NCBI GenBank assembly: GCA_021775735.1
Contig: JAJFHG010000016.1
Span: 1-36,065 of the forward strand
Length of the DNA: 36,065 bases
Direction of reading: 5' to 3'
Origin: Hyphomicrobiaceae bacterium
Lineage (GTDB): Bacteria > Pseudomonadota > Alphaproteobacteria > Rhizobiales > Hyphomicrobiaceae
Shown: one piece after another, positions 16,752 through 25,927 of the stretch
Numbering within the stretch: position 1 is the first letter of the stretch
Layout of the letters: the number at the start of each line of letters is the position of its first letter
Position numbers and translations under genes: made by a program
Notes under the pieces: generated by a model
Told to the model about the DNA's origin: nothing
The model's database searches: none
The model's input: only the letters and a program-made list of their open reading frames with translations

Positions 16752-17642
16752 ATGCCCAGTGCGCCTCAACGAAAATCAAACACTGAAGCTGTGATCGACC
16801 TTGTGCAGTTGGCGCGCGAGACGGCGTATGACCGCTATATCCAAGCTCTGATGATTAAACCCAAAGACTTGCGTACAGATTTTCTTGTGCTTGCAGCGTT
16901 TCATGGCGAGTTGGCGCGCATTCCCTTGCTGGTACGTGAGCCGATGATGGGGGACGTTCGCTTGCAGTGGTGGCGTGACGTGGTTGCTGCAACGAAATTT
17001 ATGGCAGATGACGCCGCCCCTGATTTTGGTAGCCCGTTAGCCAATCATGTCGCGGAGCTAATTGTGCGGTTCCCTACGGCGCAAAAGGCATTTTTGAGCG
17101 CAATTGATGCGCGTCAAGCTGAACTTGACGCGCACGCCTTTGCAAATTCATCCGATTTTGAGACCTATCTTGACGGTGTTGGTGGGGCGCTATTGAGTGT
17201 TGGCATGCACGTTCTCGGAGTTGACGAGGAGGAAGCGGAGAACACCGCATTACGCGCGGGAGGACGTGCAGTGGCCTGTGGCGAGCTGGCACTTCGCCTG
17301 CGTCGGTTGGCGTCTCTCGGTCGTTTACCGGCACTTCCGGTGGCGATGCAGCAGGGGGAAAGCTCATCACCTCAGACGTCCGAAGCCCATTCAGAGCAAC
17401 AAATATCGCAGGCGATTAATGTGCTTGCTGTTGAGGCGCTGGCGTCTGTGAAAGCCTATCGCGAACTGCAATCCGATTTGTCCACGGAAATGACACTAGC
17501 GGTGTTACCGCTTGCCCTGGTAGAGCCCTATTTTAAGGCTTTGCACAATGGTTCATCACGCCAGGTGCGGGCAGATAACCCAAAGAGTCCATTGGCGCGA
17601 CTTATGACATTGTGGTGGGCTGCGCGGCGCCAACGAATCTGA
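16752..17642 (+). CDS. Squalene/phytoene synthase-like protein, NDUFAF6 homologue
   Basis: A 296-residue protein of the squalene/phytoene synthase superfamily. The region YDRYIQALMIKPKDLRTDFLVLAAFHGELARIP followed by GDVRLQWWRDVV matches the family's first helices. The first Asp-rich substrate motif of true prenyl synthases (DxxxD) is not seen at the expected place, where FHGELARI stands instead, so prenyl transfer is doubtful. This is the pattern of NDUFAF6 (C8orf38), a mitochondrial complex I assembly factor. It starts nine bases after the NDUFAF3-like gene, so the two are probably co-translated. A terpenoid role cannot be fully excluded, but no other isoprenoid genes are nearby. Confidence 0.82.
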   Translation: MPSAPQRKSNTEAVIDLVQLARETAYDRYIQALMIKPKDLRTDFLVLAAFHGELARIPLLVREPMMGDVRLQWWRDVVAATKFMADDAAPDFGSPLANHVAELIVRFPTAQKAFLSAIDARQAELDAHAFANSSDFETYLDGVGGALLSVGMHVLGVDEEEAENTALRAGGRAVACGELALRLRRLASLGRLPALPVAMQQGESSSPQTSEAHSEQQISQAINVLAVEALASVKAYRELQSDLSTEMTLAVLPLALVEPYFKALHNGSSRQVRADNPKSPLARLMTLWWAARRQRI

Positions 17643-17652
17643 AGAGGGGCCA

Positions 17653-19659
17653 ATGAAGATGGCCGAAGTCATGACTGCGTTTATGAAAACCGTTCTGAGC
17701 GCCACTATTTTTTTTGTGTGCATGCTTGTTGTCAATGCCAGCCTCGTTGGCTCCGCGTGGTCTCAAGACGTCGTGAAACCAGATGCATCAACCAAGCAGG
17801 AAGCGCCAGTTTCTTCAGGCATCCGCTTCTGGACGGATTTTTTTACTCAAAAACCCAAGCTTACGTGGCGCATTGAAAACTCTTTTCGTTTTTTCAAAGA
17901 TCCCAAGGACACTGCTGTTCACCGTGAGATTTATGAGGACTTGCTGCGTTCGGAGCGCAAAACTCCAATCCTTTCAGCAGAGCGTATCCTCAATTCCGAG
18001 ACGCGTGAGGGCTGGGCTACGGGCATGCACGCTAAAACCTGTTGGAATGCCAACAAAAACCGACACCGCTGCGGTAAACGCACTGACTATATCAATCCCA
18101 AATCGCACCGGGTTCTCGTTACAATTGAAAATGTTGATGAGCCGGACGCATCGTGTCAGTGGCTGATGCGCGTAGGTCGGGGCTCGAAGATTAAAAGCAA
18201 AACCGTTTCAGGCCCGTGCGCAGGACCAATGCGCTTTGATATCCCTTACCCTAGGGGCGCGGAAATATTGGTTGTTTCGGGAGGGCGCGAGCTTGCAAAA
18301 CGCACCATCAAGGTGCGCGATATTTTAATTGCAGGCATGGGCGATAGTTTTGCATCTGGAGAAGGTAATCCGGATGTGCCAGTCAGGTTTTCACCTGAGC
18401 GCGCACAAGGCTACGGTGTCGTTAAAGGCAAGTTTGATCTCTCAGGATACCCAACGCGCGTCGGGTCCTGGAACCAAATTGGTGACAAAAAATTTAATGC
18501 GCAGAATGCGCGCTGGAATGACACCGCGTGTCACCGCTCACTCTACTCACACCAGTTGCGCGCAGCGTTACAGCTCTCTTTGGAGGACCCACACCGTGCC
18601 GTTACATTTGTTGGGTTGAGTTGTTCGGGTGCACAAGTGACGTTTGGTCTGTTTCTCAGATACAAAGGCAATGAATGGGTTAAAAACCCACCCGATTTGT
18701 CGCAAATTTCAGCGTTGGCTGTTGCTCAATGCGGGGGCACGGTCGCGCCTGAGATTGATATGCCCGAGGCCTACCACATGCGTGGCGTGATCAAGGAACT
18801 GAAAGGCGGCCTTGTGTTGCGCAAATGCGATCGCAAAAAAGCACGCAAGATTGATATTCTGTTCGTGTCTGTGGGTGGCAACGACATCGGCTTTGCGCGT
18901 CTGGTGGCCAATGCTGTTTTGGCCGATCAATCGCTGTTGAAAAAGCTCGGCGGTTGGTTTGGTCAGCTCCACGAAAAGACACATACAGACGTGTTGCTCA
19001 GCGCGGTCGATGAGCGACTGAAAGCGCTCAACCGTGCATTTCACGGCATCTTGCATATGCCGTGGAATGAGAGTGATCGCATCGTGCTAACCGCCTATCC
19101 GCCTATTGCCTTGTTAGGAGAAAACCTAAAGGTTTGCCCATCTGGAAATGCGGGAATGGATGTGATGCGTGCATTTTCATTGTCACAGAAAAAGGCATTA
19201 ACATCGACATTGCTGGCTAATCGTCTCAACAAGATTATGAAAAAGAGTACGCGCCTGCATGAGTGGAGTTTTGCAGAGGTGCATCGGCGTGACTTTATAG
19301 GTCGTGGAATTTGCGCCGGTATTAACGATGGAGGCTTTGCGAATGCTGATGATTTGCGACTGCCGCGTAAGGTTGCAGGCGTTTGGAAACCCTACAATCC
19401 GGCCAGCTATTATCCCTATGTCAGCCGTCGTCGCTGGTTCAGAACACCCAATGATGCGTATCTTACCGCCCATTTCCATGCGACGGGCACGGTGTTGCGT
19501 AAGGCGTTGAGCCTTAATCGCTTGTCATGGTTTCAGGTGTTGCTAGCAGCAACGTATTCAGGTGCTTTCCACCCGAATGCAGAGGGCCAGGCAGCAATTG
19601 CAGACTCCGTTGCGACGACGGCCCGTAACGTGTTGAAGAAATATGAGCGCCGTCGGTGA
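17653..19659 (+). CDS. Large secreted SGNH/GDSL-type hydrolase
   Basis: A 668-residue exported protein. A signal peptide covers about residues 1-38, ending near AWSQ. Residues 60-220 form an uncharacterised N-terminal region with several Cys. The SGNH core follows: block I GMGDSFASGEG with nucleophile Ser232, a SCSGA segment, block III VGGNDIG with Asn410, and block V FHPNAEGQ with His640. The residue three before this His is Gly rather than the usual Asp, so the triad may be a Ser-His dyad, or the acid may come from elsewhere. Substrate unknown; esterase or deacylase activity in the envelope is inferred. ATG 17659 has better spacing from GAGGGG than 17653. It ends 25 bases before the converging trmFO, with no visible terminator. 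Confidence 0.82.
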   Translation: MKMAEVMTAFMKTVLSATIFFVCMLVVNASLVGSAWSQDVVKPDASTKQEAPVSSGIRFWTDFFTQKPKLTWRIENSFRFFKDPKDTAVHREIYEDLLRSERKTPILSAERILNSETREGWATGMHAKTCWNANKNRHRCGKRTDYINPKSHRVLVTIENVDEPDASCQWLMRVGRGSKIKSKTVSGPCAGPMRFDIPYPRGAEILVVSGGRELAKRTIKVRDILIAGMGDSFASGEGNPDVPVRFSPERAQGYGVVKGKFDLSGYPTRVGSWNQIGDKKFNAQNARWNDTACHRSLYSHQLRAALQLSLEDPHRAVTFVGLSCSGAQVTFGLFLRYKGNEWVKNPPDLSQISALAVAQCGGTVAPEIDMPEAYHMRGVIKELKGGLVLRKCDRKKARKIDILFVSVGGNDIGFARLVANAVLADQSLLKKLGGWFGQLHEKTHTDVLLSAVDERLKALNRAFHGILHMPWNESDRIVLTAYPPIALLGENLKVCPSGNAGMDVMRAFSLSQKKALTSTLLANRLNKIMKKSTRLHEWSFAEVHRRDFIGRGICAGINDGGFANADDLRLPRKVAGVWKPYNPASYYPYVSRRRWFRTPNDAYLTAHFHATGTVLRKALSLNRLSWFQVLLAATYSGAFHPNAEGQAAIADSVATTARNVLKKYERRR

Positions 19660-19684
19660 CGATGACCGCATCGCCTCAAAAGAT

Positions 19685-21115
19685 TTATTCCGCTGCCGCA
19701 GATGTTGAATTTTGCAGCCAGTGATCAACATCATTTAAGGCGCGCTCTGACATCACTTTCTTCTTTGCCCGACCACGTTCCTTACCCTTGAGCCTTTTGC
19801 CGTCACTATTTTGCGTTGGCGCTCGGTCAAGTGGTGGCAGAAGCCCGTAATTGATATTCATCGGTTGGAATGAACCTGGGGCACCTTTGCCATCATCCCC
19901 TTCGCTTGCAATGATATGCCCTCCGGTAATGTGATTGAGCAATGCGCCCAATGCTGTTGTACCTGGCGGTGCTGATACCGTTTGACCCGCGCGATCAGCA
20001 CCAGCAAAACGTCCGGCCAACAAGCCAATGGCGGCACTTTCCAGATATCCTTCAACGCCAGTCATCTGACCTGCAAATCGAAGGCGCGGTTCGACTTTAA
20101 GGCGCAGGCCACGATCAAGAAGTTTTGGTGAATTAATGAATGTATTGCGGTGCAGGCCACCAAGGCGTGCAAACTCTGCGTTTTCAAGGCCCGGAATCAT
20201 ACGGAAGATGTCGGATTGCGCACCATGGCGAAGCTTGGTTTGAAAGCCAACCATATTCCACAACGTGCCAAGTGCATTGTCCTGGCGTAGTTGTACGACG
20301 GCATAGGGCCACCGTCCGGTGCGAGGGTCATCCAAGCCAACTGGTTTCATCGGACCAAAGCGCAGCGTATCGCGGCCGCGTTCCGCCATGATTTCAATTG
20401 GCAAACAACCATTGAAATAGGGTGTTGATGCCTCCCATTCCTTGAAGCTCATTTTGTCGCCTGCCAAAAGCGCATCTATGAAAGTGTTGTATTCTTCCTT
20501 GTTCATTGGGCAGTTGAGGTAGTCTGCGCCGGTGCCGGCTGGCCCCTTTTTGTCGTAGCGCGATTGTTTCCAGGCGATATCCAGATTGACGCTGTCAAAG
20601 TGAATGACCGGGGCGATGGCGTCAAAGAAGGCCAGTTCATCTTCACCGGTTAGCTTTAATATCGCTTCGCTGAGGGCTGGTGATGTGAGCGGCCCGGTCG
20701 CAATGACAACATTGTCCCAGTCTTCATCTGGTAGGCCCGAGACTTCCTTGCGCGAAAACGTAACCATGGGGTGGCGTTCAAGAGCTTCAGTAACGGTGTC
20801 AGAAAATTGATCTCGGTCGACAGCGAGCGCGCCACCGGCTGGAAGTTTAGAAAGATCAGCCGCTTTCATAATGAGAGAATTTGCGCGTCGCATTTCTTCA
20901 TGAAGCAAACCAACGGCATTGAATTGCCAATCGTCTGAGCGAAACGAATTTGAGCACACAAGTTCGGCACAGCCACCCGTTTTGTGGGCGTCTGTCATCT
21001 GTTCTGGGCGCATCTCATGGACGATGACAGGGTGTCCAGCGGATGCGGCCTGCCAAGCAGCTTCTGAGCCTGCTAGGCCCGCACCAATGATATGAATAGG
21101 GTTGGGTTCGGTCAT
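19685..21115 (-). CDS. trmFO: Folate-dependent tRNA (uracil-54-C5)-methyltransferase TrmFO
   Basis: A 476-residue flavoprotein that makes ribothymidine 54 in tRNA using methylene-tetrahydrofolate and FADH2. The N-terminal FAD-binding motif [10 protein letters not shown] is at residues 11-20, followed by the [25 protein letters not shown] and [12 protein letters not shown] segments that define TrmFO and separate it from GidA/MnmG. The [11 protein letters not shown] and [26 protein letters not shown] blocks are also intact. I chose ATG at 21115, the standard N-terminus; the frame is open 99 bases upstream, without homology. Same strand as cydAB, 118 bases downstream of it. Confidence 0.95.
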   Translation of the reverse strand: MTEPNPIHIIGAGLAGSEAAWQAASAGHPVIVHEMRPEQMTDAHKTGGCAELVCSNSFRSDDWQFNAVGLLHEEMRRANSLIMKAADLSKLPAGGALAVDRDQFSDTVTEALERHPMVTFSRKEVSGLPDEDWDNVVIATGPLTSPALSEAILKLTGEDELAFFDAIAPVIHFDSVNLDIAWKQSRYDKKGPAGTGADYLNCPMNKEEYNTFIDALLAGDKMSFKEWEASTPYFNGCLPIEIMAERGRDTLRFGPMKPVGLDDPRTGRWPYAVVQLRQDNALGTLWNMVGFQTKLRHGAQSDIFRMIPGLENAEFARLGGLHRNTFINSPKLLDRGLRLKVEPRLRFAGQMTGVEGYLESAAIGLLAGRFAGADRAGQTVSAPPGTTALGALLNHITGGHIIASEGDDGKGAPGSFQPMNINYGLLPPLDRAPTQNSDGKRLKGKERGRAKKKVMSERALNDVDHWLQNSTSAAAE

Positions 21116-21233
21116 GGTCGGTACGCTAATGAAAATTGGTGTTGAATCCAACACAAGCGTGTGCCGTGTTGGTCGCGAGAAACAAGCCCTGGACGGGTGC
21201 GCGGCGCCATGCATCCGATCTCAGGCAGTTTAG

Positions 21234-22256
21234 TTAGTGATAGCCTTCACCAGCTTTCAGTTTGCCGCGGAAGGTCCAGTAAACAAATGCGGTGTAGCCG
21301 AGAATCACTGGCAGCATGATAACGGCACCAACGAGGCTGAATATCTGTGCCGAGGGGTGGCCCGCCACGTCCCAGACTGTCAACGCTGGTGGAATGATGA
21401 AGGGGACATTGGAAATCAGTAGCCCAATGTAGGCCAGCATGAACAACACAACGGCCCAGATGAAGGGGTCGGAATCATTTCTATGCGTGATCGATTCCAA
21501 GCCGTGCCAACAGCGGTAAGCTGCATATGTTGTCAACAGCGGTATTGGGCTCAACCACAGCAGGTTGGGCATGGTGAACCAACGCTCAGCAATGCGTGGT
21601 ATTGATAGCGGTGTCCATAAGCTGACAACCAGCAAGCAGAGCAGCATGGCCATCAAAAGAGGCGTTGCCAAACTGCGCGCCCATTGTGCCGTGTCACCTT
21701 CTGTTTTTAAGATCAGCCATGTAGCCGCGAGCAACGCATAGCCGATGACGACACAGACACCACAGAACAGGGCGAACGGTGTTAGCCAATCAAAGGTACC
21801 TCCGGCAAAAGCGCCATTTTTCACATTAACGCCTTGCAACAGCGCGCCGAGAATAACGCCTTGCATGAATGAGGCGACGATTGAGCCACCCATAAAGGCG
21901 AGATCCCAAAATGCGTGTTTGGGTTTAGAGACCCAACGAAATTCAAACGCGACGCCTCGAAACACAAGAGCTAACAGCATGACAATGAGCGGAATATAAA
22001 TTGCTGGCATGATGATCGCATAGGCCTTGGGAAACGCTACAAACAAACCGCCACCACCCAGGACCAGCCAGGTTTCATTGCCATCCCAGAACGGTGCGAC
22101 AGTATTCATCATCGTGTCGCGGCGTTCTTCTGCCGGTGCTAAGGGAAATAAGATGCCAAGGCCAAGGTCAAAACCATCCAACACAATATAAAGCGCAACT
22201 GCTGCGGCAAGCAGACCTGCCCAGACCAATGGCAACCAATAGGAAATATCTTCCAT
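21234..22256 (-). CDS. cydB: bd-type quinol oxidase subunit II (CydB/CioB)
   Basis: A 340-residue membrane protein with about eight or nine hydrophobic segments. The N-terminal YWLPLVWAGLLAAAVALYIVLDGFDLGLGIL and the following DTMMNTVAPFWDGNETWLVLGGG are diagnostic for subunit II. With subunit I it oxidises quinol and reduces oxygen to water without pumping protons. Its ATG overlaps the stop of the upstream subunit I gene in a TAATG arrangement, which implies coupled translation. No cydX-like small gene or cydDC exporter is seen after it, consistent with the cyanide-insensitive type. Confidence 0.93.
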   Translation of the reverse strand: MEDISYWLPLVWAGLLAAAVALYIVLDGFDLGLGILFPLAPAEERRDTMMNTVAPFWDGNETWLVLGGGGLFVAFPKAYAIIMPAIYIPLIVMLLALVFRGVAFEFRWVSKPKHAFWDLAFMGGSIVASFMQGVILGALLQGVNVKNGAFAGGTFDWLTPFALFCGVCVVIGYALLAATWLILKTEGDTAQWARSLATPLLMAMLLCLLVVSLWTPLSIPRIAERWFTMPNLLWLSPIPLLTTYAAYRCWHGLESITHRNDSDPFIWAVVLFMLAYIGLLISNVPFIIPPALTVWDVAGHPSAQIFSLVGAVIMLPVILGYTAFVYWTFRGKLKAGEGYH

Positions 22257-23659
22257 TACGACGACCTCTTGGATTCGATGGCTTCATGTGCGGCTTCAGC
22301 AGCAGCAGATAGTGGTCGCGAAGCAACCCCTTCTTTAGTGTCTGTTGCAGCACCTTTAGGTCCAGCCTCAATTAAGCGATTGATGTAGTAAATGCCCATT
22401 GAAAAGACGCTAGTGTAAACCAGTACAAACAATATCAAGCTGGTCAGCACAGCACCTGCCGAGACAGGTGATATGGCGTCGGCAGTTTTTAGAATACCGT
22501 GTACGACCCAAGGTTGGCGTCCAGTTTCTGTGACCCACCACCCTGCAAGAATTGCGATAAAGCCCAGGGACCAGGAGTAGGACAGTGGTTTTATGAACCA
22601 CTTGGACTCAAACAAACGGCCTCTGGCCCACAACAACGCCCCGATGAGACCAATCCCAATCAAGATCATGCCGATTCCAACCATGATGCGAAATGCGAAA
22701 AATACCGGCGTTACAGGGGGGCGTTCTTCAGATGCAAAATCTTTTAGGCCTGGGAAGAGACCCTCTGTGTCATGGGTAATGATAAAGCTGGCAAGGTTCG
22801 GGATCGCAATTTCAAAGTCATTGCGCTCTTCTTGTTCGTTTGGAATAGCAAACAACACAAGGTCAGCCGGCTTGGTGCCATCCCAATGCGCTTCCATTGC
22901 CGCCACTTTCACTGGCTGATACTCGGCGGTATTTAGGCCGTGCATGTCACCAATGAACAATTGTAACGGGGCTAGAAGCACGACCATGCCGATGCCCATC
23001 CGCATCATTGTCTTGGCTTCTTCGTGAAACTTATCGGTTAACAAATAGCGCGCACCAACCGCAGCCACAACCAATGAAGTTGTGAGGTATGCAGCGGTAA
23101 ACATGTGCGCAAAGCGATACGGGAAACTGGGATTGAAGATAATCTTCATCCAATCGACGGGATAGGCAATGCCGTCCTTAATTTCGTGACCTTGCGGTGT
23201 ATGCATCCAGCTGTTGGCGCTTAAAATCCAAAAGGCTGAAAGCGATGTGCCGATTGCAACCAGAATAGCCGCGGTTACGTGCAGCCTTGTCGATACGCGG
23301 TCCCAGCCAAACAGCATCACACCCAGAAAACTTGCTTCAAGGAAAAATGCGGTCAGAACCTCATAGCCGATCAACGGTCCGATAACGTTGCCGGTTACGT
23401 CGGAGAATTTGCTCCAGTTTGTGCCGAATTGATAAGACAGCACGATTCCGGATACGACGCCCATGGCAAATGAGACGGCAAAAATCTTGGTCCAAAAGCG
23501 CGCCAATCGATACAGATGATCACGGCCCGTCATCTGCCAGCGCACCAACAATGTTGCAATGAATGCGGCAAGACCAATGGTAAAGCTTGGGAAAATAATG
23601 TGAAAGGAAACGGTGAATGCAAACTGGATGCGGGCAAGGAGTATTGGATCGAGTTCCAT
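22256..23659 (-). CDS. cydA: bd-type quinol oxidase subunit I (CydA/CioA)
   Basis: A 467-residue heme-bearing subunit. His20 in FTVSFHIIFPSFTIG is the expected axial ligand region, GRxQF appears early (ARIQFAF), and the quinol loop and C-terminal GRQPWVV are present. The Q-loop between about residues 230 and 320 is short, and the protein is shorter than E. coli CydA; both are features of cyanide-insensitive oxidases (CioA). This oxidase supports respiration at low oxygen or when heme-copper oxidases are inhibited. The promoter should lie in the 348-base gap upstream, shared with the divergent DUF2157 gene. Confidence 0.93.
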   Translation of the reverse strand: MELDPILLARIQFAFTVSFHIIFPSFTIGLAAFIATLLVRWQMTGRDHLYRLARFWTKIFAVSFAMGVVSGIVLSYQFGTNWSKFSDVTGNVIGPLIGYEVLTAFFLEASFLGVMLFGWDRVSTRLHVTAAILVAIGTSLSAFWILSANSWMHTPQGHEIKDGIAYPVDWMKIIFNPSFPYRFAHMFTAAYLTTSLVVAAVGARYLLTDKFHEEAKTMMRMGIGMVVLLAPLQLFIGDMHGLNTAEYQPVKVAAMEAHWDGTKPADLVLFAIPNEQEERNDFEIAIPNLASFIITHDTEGLFPGLKDFASEERPPVTPVFFAFRIMVGIGMILIGIGLIGALLWARGRLFESKWFIKPLSYSWSLGFIAILAGWWVTETGRQPWVVHGILKTADAISPVSAGAVLTSLILFVLVYTSVFSMGIYYINRLIEAGPKGAATDTKEGVASRPLSAAAEAAHEAIESKRSS

Positions 23660-24007
23660 AAGGTGCCTTTGTCAATGAAGGGCTGCCGAATCCGTGCAGC
23701 GGCGCGTGTATTGTTGCGTGCTGTGTCTTCTGCGTCGAGAGGTTTGTTCGGTTTGGCCAGCACTGCTACTTCGTCAACACTGTATTGGGCTGTGGCTTCA
23801 GTTGTGTGTTGGCAAGGGATGGACGAGGGGTGTGGTGCACCATCTAAGTCCGGCCCGTGGTCGCTCAAACTGTGATGGGGATGTGTGCCTTTAACCGTGA
23901 AAGCAAGCTATTGCGGGCTACAAGACAGTCTTGATGGCCTCTGCCATAGTCAGGCCATACTCTATCGATTAAACTGAACAGCGTTTAATATATGAGGTTA
24001 TGGCTCT
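23660..24007. other. Divergent intergenic region between cydA and the DUF2157 gene
   Basis: This region should hold promoters for both directions. Overlapping open frames on both strands show no domain and mirror each other. I do not see an FNR-type TTGAT-N4-ATCAA site. A clean inverted repeat lies next to the DUF2157 start. Confidence 0.5.
23968..23989. promoter_or_regulatory. Operator-like inverted repeat before the DUF2157 gene
   Basis: ATTAAAC (23968-23974), eight bases, GTTTAAT (23983-23989): a perfect 7-bp dyad, 18 bases upstream of the start codon. Spacing and symmetry suit a dimeric repressor. No T run follows, so a terminator is unlikely. The regulator is unknown. Confidence 0.5.
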
Positions 24008-25099
24008 ATGTGGCAGACCCGCAAGCGGATGTTGAAGGATGTAAAGCGTTGGCAGGACCAAGGTTGGATTAGTGACGATGGTGCCGCTGCCATTGCTCGT
24101 GATCTGGAAAGTCGCGCCAACCCCTTTGGCACGGCCGGCGCTTTAGCGATCCTTGGTGCGGTGCTGATCGGTTTTGCAGCGATGAGTTTTGTTGCCGCCA
24201 ATTGGCAAGACATGCCCCGTCTTGCACGCCTTGGATTGTTGTTTGCTGGTCTTTCAGCCTCCTATGGCGCGGCTGGTTACTTGGCAACGCGCAACATGGA
24301 TCGCTTTGCCAATGCCGCTACATTGACGGGGGTTGGAATGTTTGGCGCTAGCATAATGCTGATCGCGCAGATGTTTCATATAGAGGGCAACCCACCTGAT
24401 GCCGTTTTAATGTGGGGTGCAGGTGCATTACTTGCTGGTGTCGCGTTGTCATCGACGGCAGCACTTGGCGCCACCATGCCGCTTGCAATGTTATGGGGTG
24501 GTTGGCAACAATCTCTTCAAGACGGTGTGTACTGGTGGTTTCTTCCGGTTTGGGCGATCGTGACCGCAGCTTATACCTGGCACCGCTGGCGTCCTGGTCT
24601 GCATCTTTCTGGTATAGCGTTGACGCTCTTTACGATTTGCCTTGGATTTTTATCTTGGGTGGGTGGGTCACACGTCACCGTCGCGCTACTCGGACTTGGC
24701 GCTGTTGGCGCTGCATTTCTGGGCCGATACGTATTGCAAAAAGATCTTGAGGATGACTCCATTGTAGTTGCTGGTTATGGCATGGTGACGACATTTGCAG
24801 GCCTGTTTGCCCTGCAGTTCTTCGAGACAACTACGTTGCAGGGATTGATTTTGCTGGCTGTCATCACGTTGGCACTGTTGTTGGCTGCCATTTATTGGGG
24901 CGTCAAAAACGAAAACAGAACCATTGCATGGTTAGGATATACCGGTTTTTCGATCGAAGTCTTAGGGCTCTATTTCAAGACATTTGAGACTTTGCTTGGT
25001 TCGTCACTGTTCTTCCTTGTTGCCGGTATCATTGTTATGGCGTTGGCAGGTGCGGCTTACAAACTGCACACGAGATCAGACTTGATGGAGGCGCACTAG
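24008..25099 (+). CDS. DUF2157 multi-pass membrane protein
   Basis: A 363-residue integral membrane protein of unknown function. A soluble N-terminal region (residues 1-40, with WQDQGWISDDGAAAIARDLE) is the DUF2157 signature, followed by roughly ten hydrophobic segments. The motif FVAANWQDMPRLARLGLLFAGL around residues 60-80 is conserved in the family. The next gene starts one base after its stop and encodes a GDYXXLXY-domain protein; the two families often occur as a pair, suggesting they act together in the membrane. GAGG lies ten bases before the ATG. Confidence 0.82.
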   Translation: MWQTRKRMLKDVKRWQDQGWISDDGAAAIARDLESRANPFGTAGALAILGAVLIGFAAMSFVAANWQDMPRLARLGLLFAGLSASYGAAGYLATRNMDRFANAATLTGVGMFGASIMLIAQMFHIEGNPPDAVLMWGAGALLAGVALSSTAALGATMPLAMLWGGWQQSLQDGVYWWFLPVWAIVTAAYTWHRWRPGLHLSGIALTLFTICLGFLSWVGGSHVTVALLGLGAVGAAFLGRYVLQKDLEDDSIVVAGYGMVTTFAGLFALQFFETTTLQGLILLAVITLALLLAAIYWGVKNENRTIAWLGYTGFSIEVLGLYFKTFETLLGSSLFFLVAGIIVMALAGAAYKLHTRSDLMEAH

Positions 25100-25100
25100 C

Positions 25101-25670
25101 ATGTTTCGCAGCAAATCTATTTGGCCCGCCATTGCCCTTGTTGTCGGAGTGCAGTCTGCTGCTCTCGCCTGGATGGTGAGCGATCGACTTTCACTCATCA
25201 AAAATGGAAAAGAAGTGGTGCTGGCGATTGCTCCAGTTGATCCGCGTAGCTTGTTTCGAGGCGACTATGTGATTTTAAATCCTGAAATTGCGCGTATTAA
25301 AACCGATCAACTCGCAAAAGGTATCAAAACGAACGATGAGATGTTTGTTGTTTTGCAAAAGGCACCGAACGGAACATGGTCCTATATCAGCGTGTCAAAA
25401 ATTCAGCCACGAGGCCTGAAAAAAAACCGAATAGCGCTACGTGCCCGTGTGCGGTCTGTCTGGTATGACCGCAAGAGCGAACAGACTAGTCTGCGGTTGC
25501 GCTACGGAATTGAAAAATATTTTGTGCCTGAAGGTACCGGCAAAGCGCTCGAGAAAAAGGTCCGCGAACGCCAGATCAGGGCCATTGTAGCGGTCAGCTC
25601 TACCGGAACGGCAGCAATCAAGGGATTGGAGATTTCGGGCAAACGGATGCTTGATCCTCCGCTATTTTAG
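25101..25670 (+). CDS. GDYXXLXY-domain membrane-anchored protein
   Basis: A 189-residue protein with an N-terminal membrane helix (about residues 8-27) and an extracytoplasmic domain starting with VLAIAPVDPRSLFRGDYVILNPEI, which contains the GDYxxLx motif naming the family. Function unknown. It follows the DUF2157 gene with a one-base gap, so the two are almost certainly co-expressed and probably form a complex. Confidence 0.82.
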   Translation: MFRSKSIWPAIALVVGVQSAALAWMVSDRLSLIKNGKEVVLAIAPVDPRSLFRGDYVILNPEIARIKTDQLAKGIKTNDEMFVVLQKAPNGTWSYISVSKIQPRGLKKNRIALRARVRSVWYDRKSEQTSLRLRYGIEKYFVPEGTGKALEKKVRERQIRAIVAVSSTGTAAIKGLEISGKRMLDPPLF

Positions 25671-25927
25671 CGCCTGTTGTTGGATTTCACAGCGAAGCCG
25701 ACTTTCATGACACCAACATAAATGATCGCCCTACAACTTTGTTGTGTGTGGCTGTGATGACGAGCAGATGAACTCCTGCTTGGATGCCGCGGGGAGCTGT
25801 GCCCTGATTGCCGCGCTATTTGAAAAACATCTTCTTTGTTCGCAAAACAGTATCGAAGGTAAAAATGGAATCGGGCACGGTCCGACCATTGGAGTGAGTC
25901 CGCACAATATTTGGAGAGAATATCGAG

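Noticed and set aside
21116-21233. Possible cydX between cydB and trmFO
   Set aside because: No short membrane peptide with a start and ribosome site; the open frame here is only the upstream extension of trmFO.
23516-23875. Frames on both strands in the cydA upstream gap
   Set aside because: They overlap each other and the cydA start; neither shows a domain.
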